From Alcaligenes sp. SORT26 (GTDB lineage Bacteria > Pseudomonadota > Gammaproteobacteria > Burkholderiales > Burkholderiaceae_B), in NCBI RefSeq assembly GCF_017377875.1, contig NZ_CP070975.1, positions 248,001-312,000 of the forward strand: a stretch of 64,000 nt of DNA. Reading direction: 5' to 3'. Below the pieces are notes generated by a model. That model searched no databases. It had not been told where the DNA came from and saw only the letters and a program-made list of their open reading frames with translations. Shown here one piece after another: positions 26,552 through 35,449 of this stretch. Position numbers and translations under genes: made by a program. Position 1 is the stretch's first letter, and the number at the start of each line of letters is the position of its first letter.

Positions 26552-28282
26552 TTAGCGGCGAATCGCTTCTAGACGGGCGTTCGCTGTTTTGGCACTTTGA
26601 GCCTGAAAAGGCTGTGTGTTCTGGTAAGACAGCACCTGCATGGTGGGCGCCTTGCTAAGCTGCGCCAATGCGGGGGCGCTATGAGCTGCGTCGACAGAGC
26701 CTGTGTTCAGCGCCTTGATAGCATCAGCCAGCTCGGAGGCTTCCGAGGCCAGATCGCTCATGGTGTTGCCCAGATCCTGTACCAGCGCTGCGTTCTGCTG
26801 GGTGACGCCATCCATCTTGGCCATGGCTTCGTTAATCTGATCCAGGCCGCTGGCTTGCTCGATCGAAGCGGTCGAGATCTCACCAATAATATCCGTCACG
26901 CGTTTAACCGAATCCACGACTTCGCCCATGGTGTCGCCCGCGCGTGCGGCTTGCTCGGCACCCACCGCCATGCGGCTCACCGACGCATCAATCAGGTTCT
27001 TGATCTCACCTGCGGCTTGCGAACTCTTTTGGGCCAGACTGCGCACTTCCCCAGCCACTACTGCAAAGCCACGGCCTGCTTCGCCCGCACGAGCCGATTC
27101 CACCGCTGCGTTCAGCGCCAGAATATTGGTCTGGAAGGCAATACCTTCAATGACGGTGACGATATCGCCAATGCGGCGTGAACTGTCGTGGATGCCTTGC
27201 ATGGTCTGCACCACTTCATTCACCACGGCGCCGCCACGTTGGGCAATTTGCATGCTGGCATCGGCCAGTTGGCTGGCCTGGTTGGCGTTGTCAGCGTTCT
27301 GGCGCACGGTCACGGTCAACTCTTCCATGCTGGCCGCGGTTTCCTGCAAGGAGGCCGCCTGATCTTCGGTACGCGAAGCCAGATTGGTATTGTTCACTTC
27401 CAGAATACGGGCCGCGTGAATAGAGGCATCAATCCCGCTGCGGGCATCGCTGGCAATCCCCACCAGACTCTTGCGCATCAAATCCAGGCAGAAGTAGAGC
27501 TGGCCGATTTCCGAATTGCTCTCGCTGGAATTGGTATCAATATCCAGTTGCAGGTTCCCGGTGGCGATTTGCTGGGCAATCAGGGAGGCCTGATCCAGGG
27601 GGCGAATCACGCGTTGGGCAATTAACCAGCCATAGCCCATCATCACTGCGCTGGCCAGACACAAGGCACCTGTCAGCCACAGTCCGGAGCCTTGGGGGAC
27701 ACCGCCTGTCAGGGCGAAGTACAGAGCCGTGCCGGTCGTGGCCAGGGCCAGCGTACCCATGCGGAACAGGCTGGCGCGCAAGGAGTTGCTAAAGGGACGA
27801 CGCAACTGGCTCAAGGCTTTGCGCCAGCCCGTGGGGACGGCACGGCCTTCATGCAGACGCACCCCTTTGGCGCGACCTTCATTAATCGCGTTGTACAGGC
27901 TCTCGGCCTCGTCGATCTGTTCCTGGCTGGGTTTGACGCGGACCGAGGCATACCCGGCTACGGTGCCATTTTCATAAATTGGCACTGCCATGGCATAGAC
28001 CCAGTAAAAACCACCATCCTTGCGGCGGTTCTTGACTACACCCATCCAGGGGCGCTTGCTTTGCAGGGTGTCCCAGAAGTCCTGGAAAGCCTCGGGTGGC
28101 ATGTCGGGGTGACGAACCAGGTTGTGAGCTTTACCAACCAGCTCTTCACGAGTAAAACCACTGATCGCAATAAAGGCCGCGTTCGCGTAGGTGATCCGGC
28201 CTTTCAAATCGGTTTTTGAAATAAGGTACTGATCGGCCCGGACACGAACCTCGTCCTGGGTAATGGGGAAATTCTTACGCAT
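26552..28282 (-). CDS. Aer-like PAS methyl-accepting chemotaxis protein (paralogue)
   Basis: 576 aa with the same layout as its neighbour: PAS (~10-125; YLISKTDLKGRITYANAAFI, RRKDGGFYWVYAMAV), paired membrane helices (~175-225), HAMP-like linker and the conserved signalling hairpin (EGIAFQTNILALNAAVESAR). The C-terminal ~45 residues differ from the paralogue and lack a CheR-docking pentapeptide. Start ATG has AGGATGATGA upstream. Tandem duplication followed by divergence is likely; different redox ranges or ligands would be inference. Confidence 0.9.
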   Translation of the reverse strand: MRKNFPITQDEVRVRADQYLISKTDLKGRITYANAAFIAISGFTREELVGKAHNLVRHPDMPPEAFQDFWDTLQSKRPWMGVVKNRRKDGGFYWVYAMAVPIYENGTVAGYASVRVKPSQEQIDEAESLYNAINEGRAKGVRLHEGRAVPTGWRKALSQLRRPFSNSLRASLFRMGTLALATTGTALYFALTGGVPQGSGLWLTGALCLASAVMMGYGWLIAQRVIRPLDQASLIAQQIATGNLQLDIDTNSSESNSEIGQLYFCLDLMRKSLVGIASDARSGIDASIHAARILEVNNTNLASRTEDQAASLQETAASMEELTVTVRQNADNANQASQLADASMQIAQRGGAVVNEVVQTMQGIHDSSRRIGDIVTVIEGIAFQTNILALNAAVESARAGEAGRGFAVVAGEVRSLAQKSSQAAGEIKNLIDASVSRMAVGAEQAARAGDTMGEVVDSVKRVTDIIGEISTASIEQASGLDQINEAMAKMDGVTQQNAALVQDLGNTMSDLASEASELADAIKALNTGSVDAAHSAPALAQLSKAPTMQVLSYQNTQPFQAQSAKTANARLEAIRR

Positions 28283-28685
28283 TCATCATCCTGGAGGAGA
28301 ACAACAAAGGGGACGCGGGGGCCATCAAGCCCGCATGGGCCATGCAAAAAACGGCATTGGCTTCTGTCTGTCCGTGTTCGACCTGAATTGTCAGAAACCT
28401 TCTATTTTTGCGAATGGCGGAGCAGAACAAAGCGTGAAACTGTTGACTGATCCGGCCTCTGACTGAGCGCTTGCTTGTCATTTATGGCAAACACATACAG
28501 TTCAAACGCTTAACGGCAGCCGGAGGAATTTCTTTAGGCTTAGATGTTCATGGGTCATAATTTGATCATCTGAAAATAGTGATCCGACTGTATTTCCGCG
28601 TCGGGCTGTTCCAGCCAGCCGAAGCGGGCAGGGCCTCGCTTATAATCCGCCAGACGCGCGCTGGCGCGATTCAGAAGGAGAATAT
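28283..28685. other. Divergent spacer between chemoreceptor and nrtR
   Basis: About 400 bases without a credible gene. A TATAAT at 28641-28646 sits 40 bases before the nrtR start and is a good -10 candidate, though the -35 is poor. No FliA-type promoter for the chemoreceptor was found by eye. No palindrome like those before nadC is present here. Confidence 0.5.
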
Positions 28686-29630
28686 GTGATCTATACGCAG
28701 GAACCTGTAGTCAGTGCTGAACTGGTGGCCGTTTTGGTGGCCGTCAGCGATGGCGAACCCCGAGTCTTGACCACGGATGCGGGCCAAGCCTTGCCCGCCG
28801 GGCCGTTTCAGCACACGCACCGCTCTTTGCAAACGGGGCTGCGTGATTGGGTGGAAACCCAGACCCATCACCCGGTGGGCTATGTGGAACAGCTCTATAC
28901 CTTTGCGGATCGGGATCGGTTTGACGCGCAGGGAACGCGTATTGTGTCGGTCAGCTATGTGGGCCTGACGCGTGAAGTAGGCCAGCCCGATGTGGCCCAG
29001 GTGATCTGGCAGGACTGCTACCGCTATTTCCCGTGGGAAGACCGGCGGGATGGCGCACCCCCTATTATTCAGGACACCATCGTGCCCGCGCTGTTGAACT
29101 GGTGCGAACAGGATGAATCCTTGCGCGCCTTGCGCCGTCAGCGTGTCAATTACAGTTTTGGGCTGGAAGGCGCGATCTGGAACGAAGACTTTGTCTTGCA
29201 GCGCTACGAGCTGCTGTACGAAGCGGGTTTGTTGCCCGAGTCCTGTCGCCGTCGTCAGCGAGAACAGCAAGAGCTGGGCAAACATTACGAGCTGGGTCTG
29301 GGCATGCGCCACGACCACCGCCGTATTCTGGCGACGGGCTTGGCGCGTCTGCGCGCCAAAATCAAATACCGCCCCGTGGTGTTTGAACTGATGCCGCCGG
29401 AGTTCACCTTGTTGCAATTGCAGCAGGCCGTCGAAGCCCTGGCAGGGCGGGGGCTGCATAAACAGAACTTTCGCCGTTTGATCGAACAGCAAGCCCTGGT
29501 TGAAGAAACCGGCGCCATGAGCGTAGGCGGATCAGGCCGACCCGCCAAGCTGTTTCGCTTCCGTGGTGATGTCTTGTTTGAGCGGGCGATCTCGGGCAGT
29601 AAATTACCGCTGGCGAAACAAGCGCGCTAA
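28686..29630 (+). CDS. nrtR: NrtR-type NUDIX transcriptional regulator
   Basis: 314 aa from a GTG with AAGGAG ahead; the overlapping ATG at 28684 is followed at once by a stop. N-terminal NUDIX-like domain (~10-150; HTHRSLQTGLRDWVETQ, VEQLYTFADRDRF, IVSVSYVGL) with a degraded NUDIX box, as in NrtR where it senses ADP-ribose rather than cleaving. The C-terminal winged helix (~220-305) has FELMPPEFTLLQLQQAVEAL and FRRLIEQQALVEETG, then GRPAKLFRF, typical of NrtR. It sits directly before nadC, whose promoter carries two palindromes, so it likely represses NAD synthesis. Confidence 0.85.
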   Translation: MIYTQEPVVSAELVAVLVAVSDGEPRVLTTDAGQALPAGPFQHTHRSLQTGLRDWVETQTHHPVGYVEQLYTFADRDRFDAQGTRIVSVSYVGLTREVGQPDVAQVIWQDCYRYFPWEDRRDGAPPIIQDTIVPALLNWCEQDESLRALRRQRVNYSFGLEGAIWNEDFVLQRYELLYEAGLLPESCRRRQREQQELGKHYELGLGMRHDHRRILATGLARLRAKIKYRPVVFELMPPEFTLLQLQQAVEALAGRGLHKQNFRRLIEQQALVEETGAMSVGGSGRPAKLFRFRGDVLFERAISGSKLPLAKQAR

Positions 29631-29646
29631 AAACCGGGCCTATGGC

Positions 29647-29675
29647 TTGACAGTGCTTATGCTCAGGAATAGCAT
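29647..29675 (+). promoter_or_regulatory. nadC promoter
   Basis: Perfect -35 TTGACA (29647-29652), 17-base spacer, -10 TAGCAT (29670-29675). Transcription would start near 29682, leaving a ~43-nt leader with no clear ribosome-binding site. An operator palindrome covers the spacer and the -10. Confidence 0.75.
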
Positions 29676-29677
29676 AA
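29657..29677. promoter_or_regulatory. Putative NrtR operator 1
   Basis: 21-bp site with perfect 7-bp arms TTATGCT (29657-29663) and AGCATAA (29671-29677), lying over the -35/-10 spacer and the -10 of the nadC promoter. Binding here would block RNA polymerase. The 21-bp length agrees with known NrtR sites; assignment to NrtR is by context. Confidence 0.65.
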
Positions 29678-29713
29678 GTGCACCGTGCCATTAGGCCTTA
29701 TTTTTAGCGATTT

Positions 29714-29734
29714 AAATACTCATAATGAGCATAA
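29714..29734. promoter_or_regulatory. Putative NrtR operator 2, over the nadC start codon
   Basis: A second 21-bp site aligns base for base with operator 1 (14 of 21 identical) and carries the near-perfect palindrome ATACTCAT-A-ATGAGCAT (29716-29732). It covers the nadC ATG at 29725. Centres of the two sites are 57 bases apart. Confidence 0.55.
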
Positions 29735-30624
29735 TTAATGCCCCCGAGCCGACAGCGCAAGCTGCAGAGACAACGGTTCACCGTATTCCTTCCTTGCCCG
29801 ATGTCATTTTGGAACCCTTGGTGCGCGCCACCTTGCAAGAAGACCTGGGCCGTGCCGGTGATTTGACGACGGACTCCATTGTTCCCGCTGCAGCGCGTAC
29901 ACAAATGCGTCTGGTGGCCCGAGAAGCAGGGGTGTTGGCGGGTCTCGATCTGGCTCGTCTGGCCTTTACCTTGCTGGACCCCACGCTGCGCTTTGAGGCG
30001 CAACTGCAAGACGGCGATGACCTGATTCCCGGTGCGCAGATTGCGGTCATTAGCGGTTCGGCCCGTTCCATGCTGACGGCAGAGCGTTGTGCCTTGAACT
30101 TCCTGGGGCATTTAAGCGGCGTGGCATCGGCAACCGCTTCCATCGCCCGTGCAATTGCACCTTATGGCACTAAAGTTACCTGCACCCGTAAAACCATGCC
30201 CGGCCTGCGCGCCGTGCAGAAATACGCGGTTCGAGTCGGGGGCGGCAGCAATCATCGCTTTGGTCTGGATGACGCGGTACTGATTAAAGACAACCACATC
30301 GCTGTTGCCGGGGGCGTCAAAGCCGCGGTAGAAGCAGCCCGTGCCTATATCGGCCATCTGGTTTGCATCGAGGTAGAAGTCGATACCCTGGAGCAACTGG
30401 ATGAAGTGCTGGAACTGGGTGTGGACAGCATTCTTCTGGACAATATGGACACCGCAACCTTGACCGAGGCCGTGGCCCGTGTCGCAGGCCGTGCCAAAAC
30501 AGAAGCCTCTGGCCGTATAACGCCCGAAACGGCCGTCGCCATTGCTCGTTGCGGCGTAGACCGAATCGCAGTGGGCTGGATTACGCACAGCGCCCGTGTG
30601 CTGGATATTGGTCTGGATGCTTGA
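29725..30624 (+). CDS. nadC: Nicotinate-nucleotide pyrophosphorylase (carboxylating)
   Basis: 299 aa quinolinate phosphoribosyltransferase: quinolinate + PRPP gives nicotinate mononucleotide, CO2 and PPi, the step that feeds de novo NAD synthesis. Hallmarks: LQEDLGRAGDLTTDSIVP, AERCALNFLGHLSGVAS, TRKTMPGLRAVQKYAVRVGGG, LDDAVLIKDNHIAVAGG, CIEVEVDTLEQL and SILLDNM. Length is normal. No nadA or nadB is adjacent. Control by the upstream NrtR is strongly suggested by the two palindromes. Confidence 0.95.
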   Translation: MSIINAPEPTAQAAETTVHRIPSLPDVILEPLVRATLQEDLGRAGDLTTDSIVPAAARTQMRLVAREAGVLAGLDLARLAFTLLDPTLRFEAQLQDGDDLIPGAQIAVISGSARSMLTAERCALNFLGHLSGVASATASIARAIAPYGTKVTCTRKTMPGLRAVQKYAVRVGGGSNHRFGLDDAVLIKDNHIAVAGGVKAAVEAARAYIGHLVCIEVEVDTLEQLDEVLELGVDSILLDNMDTATLTEAVARVAGRAKTEASGRITPETAVAIARCGVDRIAVGWITHSARVLDIGLDA

Positions 30625-30634
30625 GTAGATAAAC

Positions 30635-31666
30635 GTGTTTGCTGTGATGGCGGGTTTTCAGGTGGGTAAGCGGGCGGCAGCCGCCGCCTTGCTGGGCATG
30701 GTAGCGCTGGGCCTGAGCAGTCAGGCGGCGCAGGCAAGGGACGAGGTGGCCGATCAGGCCGTCAAGTACCCGGTCAAGCCAATTACCGTGATCGTTACCT
30801 TTCCGCCAGGCGGCGGAACAGACTTGCTGGCTCGCAAACTGGGCCCAAGATTGGAGAAAGCCTTAGGCCAGCCCGTCATCATCGACAACCGTCCTGGCGC
30901 CAGCGGCAATATCGGTGCACGTGCCGTAGCCTATGCTCGCGCCGATGGCTATACCTTGCTGATGGCCAATAGCTCCTTTGCCATCAACCCCGGTGTGTTC
31001 CGTAACTTGGGTTTCAACCCCAAAGAAGACTTTGCACCCATCGCTAATATCGGATTTGTGCCTTCAGTCATCGTGACTGGGCATGGCTCGGATATTCAGA
31101 ATCTGGAACAAGTGCTGGAGCAGCAGTCAGAACCAGCCTTGGCTTATGCGTCCTGCGGGAACGGTACGCCCCAGCATCTGGCTGGAGAAATGCTGTACGA
31201 CTTGCGGGGTACGGCTTTGCTGCATATCCCGTATCGTGGTTGCGGTCCGGCATTGAATGATGTGGTGGCGGGGCAGGTGCCTATCGGCATCGTGACCTTG
31301 TCCAGTGCTGCAACTCTGATTGAATCCGGGCACTTGCGCGCCCTGGCCGTCACCTCCGCCCAGCGCAGTCCCGTTCTGCCCCATGTGCCCACCGTGGCCG
31401 AAGTCAGCAATACCAGTTTCGAGCTGGATCAATGGCATGGATTGTTGGCACCGTCTCATACCCCTGAACACATCATCGATGCCTTGAACCGTGTTGTGCA
31501 AAAAGCGCTGACGGACCCGGCCATGCAATCGCAATTACTGGCATTGGGCTATACGCCGCAAGCAGCGGATGAGTCCGCACAGGCGAGTGGCTTCAAGGCC
31601 ATGATCTGGAACGATATCGACCGGTTTGGTGCTTTGGCTTACAAGATTGGTTTGCAGGTGGATTAG
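30635..31666 (+). CDS. Bug-family (TctC-like) periplasmic solute receptor
   Basis: 343 aa from GTG 30635 (ATG 30647 also possible; neither has a good ribosome-binding site). Signal peptide AAAALLGMVALGLSSQAAQA, then the Bug signatures PVKPITVIVTFPPGGGTDLLAR, QPVIIDNRPGASGNIGA, VAYARADGYTLLMAN and ALAYASCGNGTPQHLAGEM. These receptors bind carboxylates or similar small acids for tripartite tricarboxylate transporters; many are orphans, as here, with no tctA or tctB nearby. Ligand unknown. Confidence 0.85.
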   Translation: MFAVMAGFQVGKRAAAAALLGMVALGLSSQAAQARDEVADQAVKYPVKPITVIVTFPPGGGTDLLARKLGPRLEKALGQPVIIDNRPGASGNIGARAVAYARADGYTLLMANSSFAINPGVFRNLGFNPKEDFAPIANIGFVPSVIVTGHGSDIQNLEQVLEQQSEPALAYASCGNGTPQHLAGEMLYDLRGTALLHIPYRGCGPALNDVVAGQVPIGIVTLSSAATLIESGHLRALAVTSAQRSPVLPHVPTVAEVSNTSFELDQWHGLLAPSHTPEHIIDALNRVVQKALTDPAMQSQLLALGYTPQAADESAQASGFKAMIWNDIDRFGALAYKIGLQVD

Positions 31667-32017
31667 GGCGGGGGGGAGTGGCCTTAAAGCAAAGCCTGAT
31701 AGTGGATAGTGAGCCCTAGTTGTTGTTGCGGCTGTGTTTTTTGGAGCTAAGCAGCTCATGGCGGACTTGCTGATTGCTAGAACGCAAACGACAGGTTTTC
31801 CTTTGATAGTGGGCCAACACCCGAGTGCATCAGGTCCTGCTGAAATATGCCCAGTTTCTACATATAGAGTCTTGTTGGCCTTTCAGATAGTTTCAGGCCC
31901 AGACAGCCGTTTTAGCTTGCCTGGGCCAATGTCTATAGAGAGGGGCGGATAGCTGAGCTTGTGTCTGTCTAACAGTCAGTCAGTCGATTGTGAACTCACA
32001 GACAAACCTGCTTCTAT
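31667..32017. other. Intergenic region, nothing recognised
   Basis: About 350 bases between convergent genes. It contains only a small hairpin (GAGCT-AAGC-AGCTC, near 31745) and a short CAGT repeat (31971-31983). No open frame here has a ribosome-binding site or family resemblance. Confidence 0.5.
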
Positions 32018-32290
32018 TTAGAAGAAGCTGTCCTCACTGGGCGCCTCAGGAACCGGCTGGGTCGCAAACCAGTGTTTTTCCAGCAGCAGAGTATGAGTCA
32101 AACCATCCTTGCTGCAATTGGAGTCAATCTCGATCTGGCCGCGCTGGCTGCCATCCGCATTGAAATTATCAGCCTCCACCTCGGCAGCGGCGATATAAGC
32201 CTGCAGGTTCAGATCAGGCTGACCACGATCCAGAACAAACTGACGAATCGCTTCAGTGCCTAACTCATTAAGGGTGTAGGTGTAGTTCAT
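32018..32290 (-). CDS. Small conserved-looking protein of unknown function
   Basis: 90 aa, acidic, no membrane helix or signal peptide. The start has CAGGAG seven bases upstream, which supports a real gene. Sequence runs MNYTYTLNELGTEAIRQFVL, then an acidic middle (AAAEVEADNFNADGSQRGQI) and an aromatic/Pro C-terminus. I do not recognise the family. It stands alone between convergent gene blocks. Confidence 0.55.
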   Translation of the reverse strand: MNYTYTLNELGTEAIRQFVLDRGQPDLNLQAYIAAAEVEADNFNADGSQRGQIEIDSNCSKDGLTHTLLLEKHWFATQPVPEAPSEDSFF

Positions 32291-32432
32291 GGTGTGCTCC
32301 TGATTATTGACCTTGATAATACGGGACCATATGCCTGAATCCTAGCACGCCGAGGGGCTATGTCGGATAGCAAGACGTTACGGGTTTTCGTGATAGAAAA
32401 CGAAATACGTTGGTGGGTGATGTGAGGCCAAT

Positions 32433-32470
32433 AAAAAAGCAGCTATGCGCGAATCCGCACATAGCTGCTT
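32433..32470 (-). terminator. Terminator of the GntP permease gene
   Basis: Stem AAGCAGCTATG against CATAGCTGCTT (outer arms 32438-32448 and 32460-32470) followed on the minus strand by TTTTTT, ~30 bases past the permease stop. Confidence 0.9.
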
Positions 32471-32496
32471 ATATAGAGCCTACATCCTAAACCTGC

Positions 32497-33900
32497 TTAG
32501 AAGCTGCCAAAAATCGTACCCAGCGTAATCACCGTGATCAGCGCAAAGATAGGAGCGGCCATCGTCACCATAGCGATATTGCCGTAGGACTGACGGTGGT
32601 TCAGTTTGCAGATGGACAGCAAGGTAATAATCGCGCCGCAATGGGGCAGAGTATCCAGACCACCCGCCGCCATCACCGCCACACGGTGCAGCAATTCAGG
32701 ACTGATGCCAGCTTGTTGAGCCATCGCCAAATAGTCCGAACCCAGCGTCTGCAAGGCAATACTCAAACCACCCGAAGACGAACCGGTAATCCCGGCCAGT
32801 GTCGTCATGGCTACCGCTTCCGAGATCAACGGATTGCCCGGAGCCACGTTCAGTACAAAGTCCCGAATAATTGCAAAGCCTGCCAGGCTGGCAATCACCG
32901 CACCGTAACCGACTTCAGACGCGGTATTGAACAAAGGCAGCATAAAACCAAACACACCTTTGTTAATGCTCTCGCGCAGGCTCTTCCAGTGGCCCAAGCG
33001 GCTGATGATCAGCACCAGATTCGCCGTAATCAAGGCAATAATCAGTGCCCACAGACCCGTAATCTTGGCAGGATCAACCTGAGGGAAACGCTCGGCCATG
33101 AACGCAAAGTTCGTGCCGGGGAAAATCCCATAGGTGAACAAGGCATTCACACCAATCACCAGAATCAAAGGCAGGATAGCCAGGAAGATAGGCATGGGTT
33201 TCTGACCATGCGTGCTGTCCTCAGCGCTGGCATCAAAATGATCCTGACCGTGATCGCCATAGGTTTCACCCTTGGCTGCTGCTTTGCGAGCACGCGACTG
33301 CAGCCACCACAGACCACCCAAAGCCATGATCAAACCACCAATAATCCCCAGCCCAGGCGCCGCAAACACGTTAGTGCCGTAGTAAGGAATAGGAATCGCG
33401 TTCTGAATAGCAGGAGTGCCGGGCAGAGCCGTCATGGTGAAGGTAAACGAACCCAAAGCAATCGAAGCGGGAATCAGACGCTTGGGGATGCCCGCTGCGC
33501 GAAACAGATCCTTGGCAATCGGGTAGATGGCAAAAGCCACCACAAACAAGGACACACCACCATAAGTCAGTACGCCGCACACCATCACAATGGTGGCAAT
33601 AGCATGACGATGCCCCAGCTTGCGCGTAATCCATTGAGCAATCGCCTGAGCCGCTCCGGAGTCCGCCATCAACTGACCAAACAAGGCACCTAACAAAAAG
33701 ATGGGCAAGAACTGCAGCACATAGCCGCTAAGCGCGCTCATGAAGGTGGAGGTGTAGATGGGCAACAAAAACCCGGAGTCCCCCGAGAGCAGCACAGCCA
33801 GGGCGGCCATCAAGGGAGCCAGCAACAGAACCGTCACCCCCCGATAGGCGAAGAACATCAGCAGCAAAAGCGAGACAACAATAGCAAGCGTACTGGCCAT
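32497..33900 (-). CDS. GntP-family permease
   Basis: 467 aa inner-membrane protein with about a dozen hydrophobic helices. The start is ATG 33900 with AGGA upstream; an in-frame TTG at 33906 is less likely. GntP-type features include GYVLQFLPIFLLGALFGQLM, CGVLTYGGVSLFVVAFAIYP, TFTMTALPGTPAIQNAIPI and TGSSSGGLSIALQTL. The family imports gluconate and related acids such as 3-hydroxybutyrate by proton symport; the substrate cannot be told here and no catabolic gene is adjacent. Confidence 0.85.
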   Translation of the reverse strand: MASTLAIVVSLLLLMFFAYRGVTVLLLAPLMAALAVLLSGDSGFLLPIYTSTFMSALSGYVLQFLPIFLLGALFGQLMADSGAAQAIAQWITRKLGHRHAIATIVMVCGVLTYGGVSLFVVAFAIYPIAKDLFRAAGIPKRLIPASIALGSFTFTMTALPGTPAIQNAIPIPYYGTNVFAAPGLGIIGGLIMALGGLWWLQSRARKAAAKGETYGDHGQDHFDASAEDSTHGQKPMPIFLAILPLILVIGVNALFTYGIFPGTNFAFMAERFPQVDPAKITGLWALIIALITANLVLIISRLGHWKSLRESINKGVFGFMLPLFNTASEVGYGAVIASLAGFAIIRDFVLNVAPGNPLISEAVAMTTLAGITGSSSGGLSIALQTLGSDYLAMAQQAGISPELLHRVAVMAAGGLDTLPHCGAIITLLSICKLNHRQSYGNIAMVTMAAPIFALITVITLGTIFGSF

Positions 33901-34226
33901 AAACAAAGTTCCTGTGGAAAGTCCGGATCACGGACGTCAGTCAATAAACAAAGACGGATCTAGCGCCGAGCAGGCAGTGTAGCAACAGGGGATGACAAAG
34001 AGACTTGATAGGGCGCAAGAGGGGGATTCGCTGGAGCGGCAAGGAGGAACTCTGGTTTTGCTTACGTTTTGTATCATTTGTTGAGAAAGGGGGAAAGGTG
34101 AGGAAAGAGGAAAACCTAATGAATACGAGGGCTTAGCGTTTTCATAGGGGAAAACTGTCAAAAAGAAGAAAAAAGATGGCGCAAAACGCTTGCCAAAAGA
34201 TGAATCCTTGCTATAATTCTTTCTTC
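33901..34226. other. Spacer between GntP permease and tRNA
   Basis: Divergent region holding the tRNA promoter at its right end. The rest is purine-rich with no credible gene; an open frame on the minus strand has no ribosome-binding site or recognisable sequence. Confidence 0.5.
34190..34217 (+). promoter_or_regulatory. tRNA promoter
   Basis: TTGCCA (34190-34195), 16-base spacer, TATAAT (34212-34217), ending 9 bases before the mature tRNA 5' end. Confidence 0.8.
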
Positions 34227-34303
34227 GGCGCATTAGCTCAGCAGGTTAGAGCGACGGAATCATAATCCGCAGGTCCCCTGTTCGAATCAGGGATGCGCCA
34301 CCA
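34227..34303 (+). tRNA. tRNA with CAT anticodon (Met, elongator; Ile2 possible)
   Basis: 77 nt including encoded CCA. Acceptor arms GGCGCAT and ATGCGCC pair fully; D arm GCTC/GAGC; T arm CCCTG-TTCGAAT-CAGGG. The anticodon loop ATCATAA gives CAT, with stem CGGA/TCCG closed by an A-C mismatch at 27-43. CAT is read by Met tRNAs or, after lysidine modification, by Ile2; the absence of an initiator-type C1 mismatch excludes the initiator. A strong promoter precedes it and a terminator follows. The AT-rich accessory patch begins just downstream, so it may be an integration site. Confidence 0.9.
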
Positions 34304-34326
34304 GAATACCCCTGTTAAATCAGGAC

Positions 34327-34356
34327 AAAAAAGCCACCCAGCCGGGTGGCTTTTTT
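34327..34356 (+). terminator. tRNA terminator
   Basis: AAAAAAGCCACCC-AGCC-GGGTGGCTTTTTT: 7-bp GC-rich stem flanked by A and T runs, 24 bases after the tRNA. Confidence 0.95.
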
Positions 34357-34564
34357 GTTTTCTGCGGTTGGGAGGGGGCAAGTGTCAATGCAGCGAATAG
34401 GCTGTTGTCGAGCAGAACCCTGTATGGCAAGGACAAACCTCTTGGTACGCTGTTAGAATTCAGTATGGACAGCAAGCTTAATTCGATGTGTCTACGAGCA
34501 TCTATGCTTATAGTGTTACGAATTGTTTAGCTTGAATAATAAAGAAACGCTAAGGGAGTTTTAA

Positions 34565-35449
34565 ATGGCAACCGTTGTTGGATTTATTAGTGAAAAGGGT
34601 GGTGTAGGAAAGACAACAGCTTGTTATCACATAGCGGTTGCGCTGAATCGGTTTCATCACAAACGAGTTTTAGTGATTGATGCAGACTATCAACGTGGTG
34701 GAATTTCTGGACGTTTTTTTCCTCAACTTATTGAATCTTTTGGATCCAGTAATTCGAACGATGTAACTCTATTTAATAAATTTCAGCAAATTTATAGTGC
34801 AACGAATCAAACATCAGATGTAAATATTCATACTTGGGTGGATGGTGTTGATCTTGTTCCGGCAGATTCACGTTTGGCCACTGTATCTGTTGATAAGCTT
34901 CCAAGCACAAATAACATACGAGAGAATAATTTATTGCTTTTGTCTCACTTAAAGACTATTAGCTTTGTGCTTGAGCCCCTGCAGGGTAGTTATGATTATA
35001 TTTTGATCGATTCACATCCGGAAGTTTCTGATGTGCTTAGGTCAATTATTTACGCATCTGATTATTGTGTGTCGCCTGTGAAGCTGGATAGGCAATCATC
35101 GATTGGGGTTGCTACTGTAATTGGCGAGATACAGAATGTTAACAATGATATTGCTATGATTAGGCGGTCGCTTAACTTGGAGGATGGATACAGGGATACC
35201 ATTTTTTCAGGAGCGATGGGGATGATGGCTAGAGAGTATGGAGAGGTGTTAAAGCAGAGTGAAGAGCTGGAATATAATCGCCTTCGTCGCTCAGGAGAGA
35301 TATTTAGCAGTTATGTCACTGAGGGCGATGGGCTGAGGCAAGCCGCAGCGAATCGGCAACCAGTCTTCGACGTGGGAGGGAACAATGCTGCAAAACAATC
35401 TGCTCAGTTTAGCGATTTGACTTCTGAGTTTATACAGGTGTGTCGATAA
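34565..35449 (+). CDS. ParA-like ATPase on accessory patch
   Basis: 294 aa. Deviant Walker A ISEKGGVGKTTA with the signature Lys, a Walker A' segment (VLVIDADYQRGG) and Walker B-like YDYILIDSHPEVSD place it in the ParA/MinD class that moves cargo or forms surface gradients. The start has AAGGGAG seven bases ahead. Base composition is visibly AT-rich compared with flanking genes, suggesting transfer. It overlaps the start of the next gene (TAATG), so they form a pair. No ParB-like gene or parS-like repeats were seen. It could be an island maintenance gene or part of an unknown system. Confidence 0.8.
   Translation: MATVVGFISEKGGVGKTTACYHIAVALNRFHHKRVLVIDADYQRGGISGRFFPQLIESFGSSNSNDVTLFNKFQQIYSATNQTSDVNIHTWVDGVDLVPADSRLATVSVDKLPSTNNIRENNLLLLSHLKTISFVLEPLQGSYDYILIDSHPEVSDVLRSIIYASDYCVSPVKLDRQSSIGVATVIGEIQNVNNDIAMIRRSLNLEDGYRDTIFSGAMGMMAREYGEVLKQSEELEYNRLRRSGEIFSSYVTEGDGLRQAAANRQPVFDVGGNNAAKQSAQFSDLTSEFIQVCR

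Noticed and set aside
31734-31952. 72-codon open frame between the Bug receptor and the small protein
   Set aside because: No ribosome-binding site, no recognisable sequence and atypical composition; probably chance.
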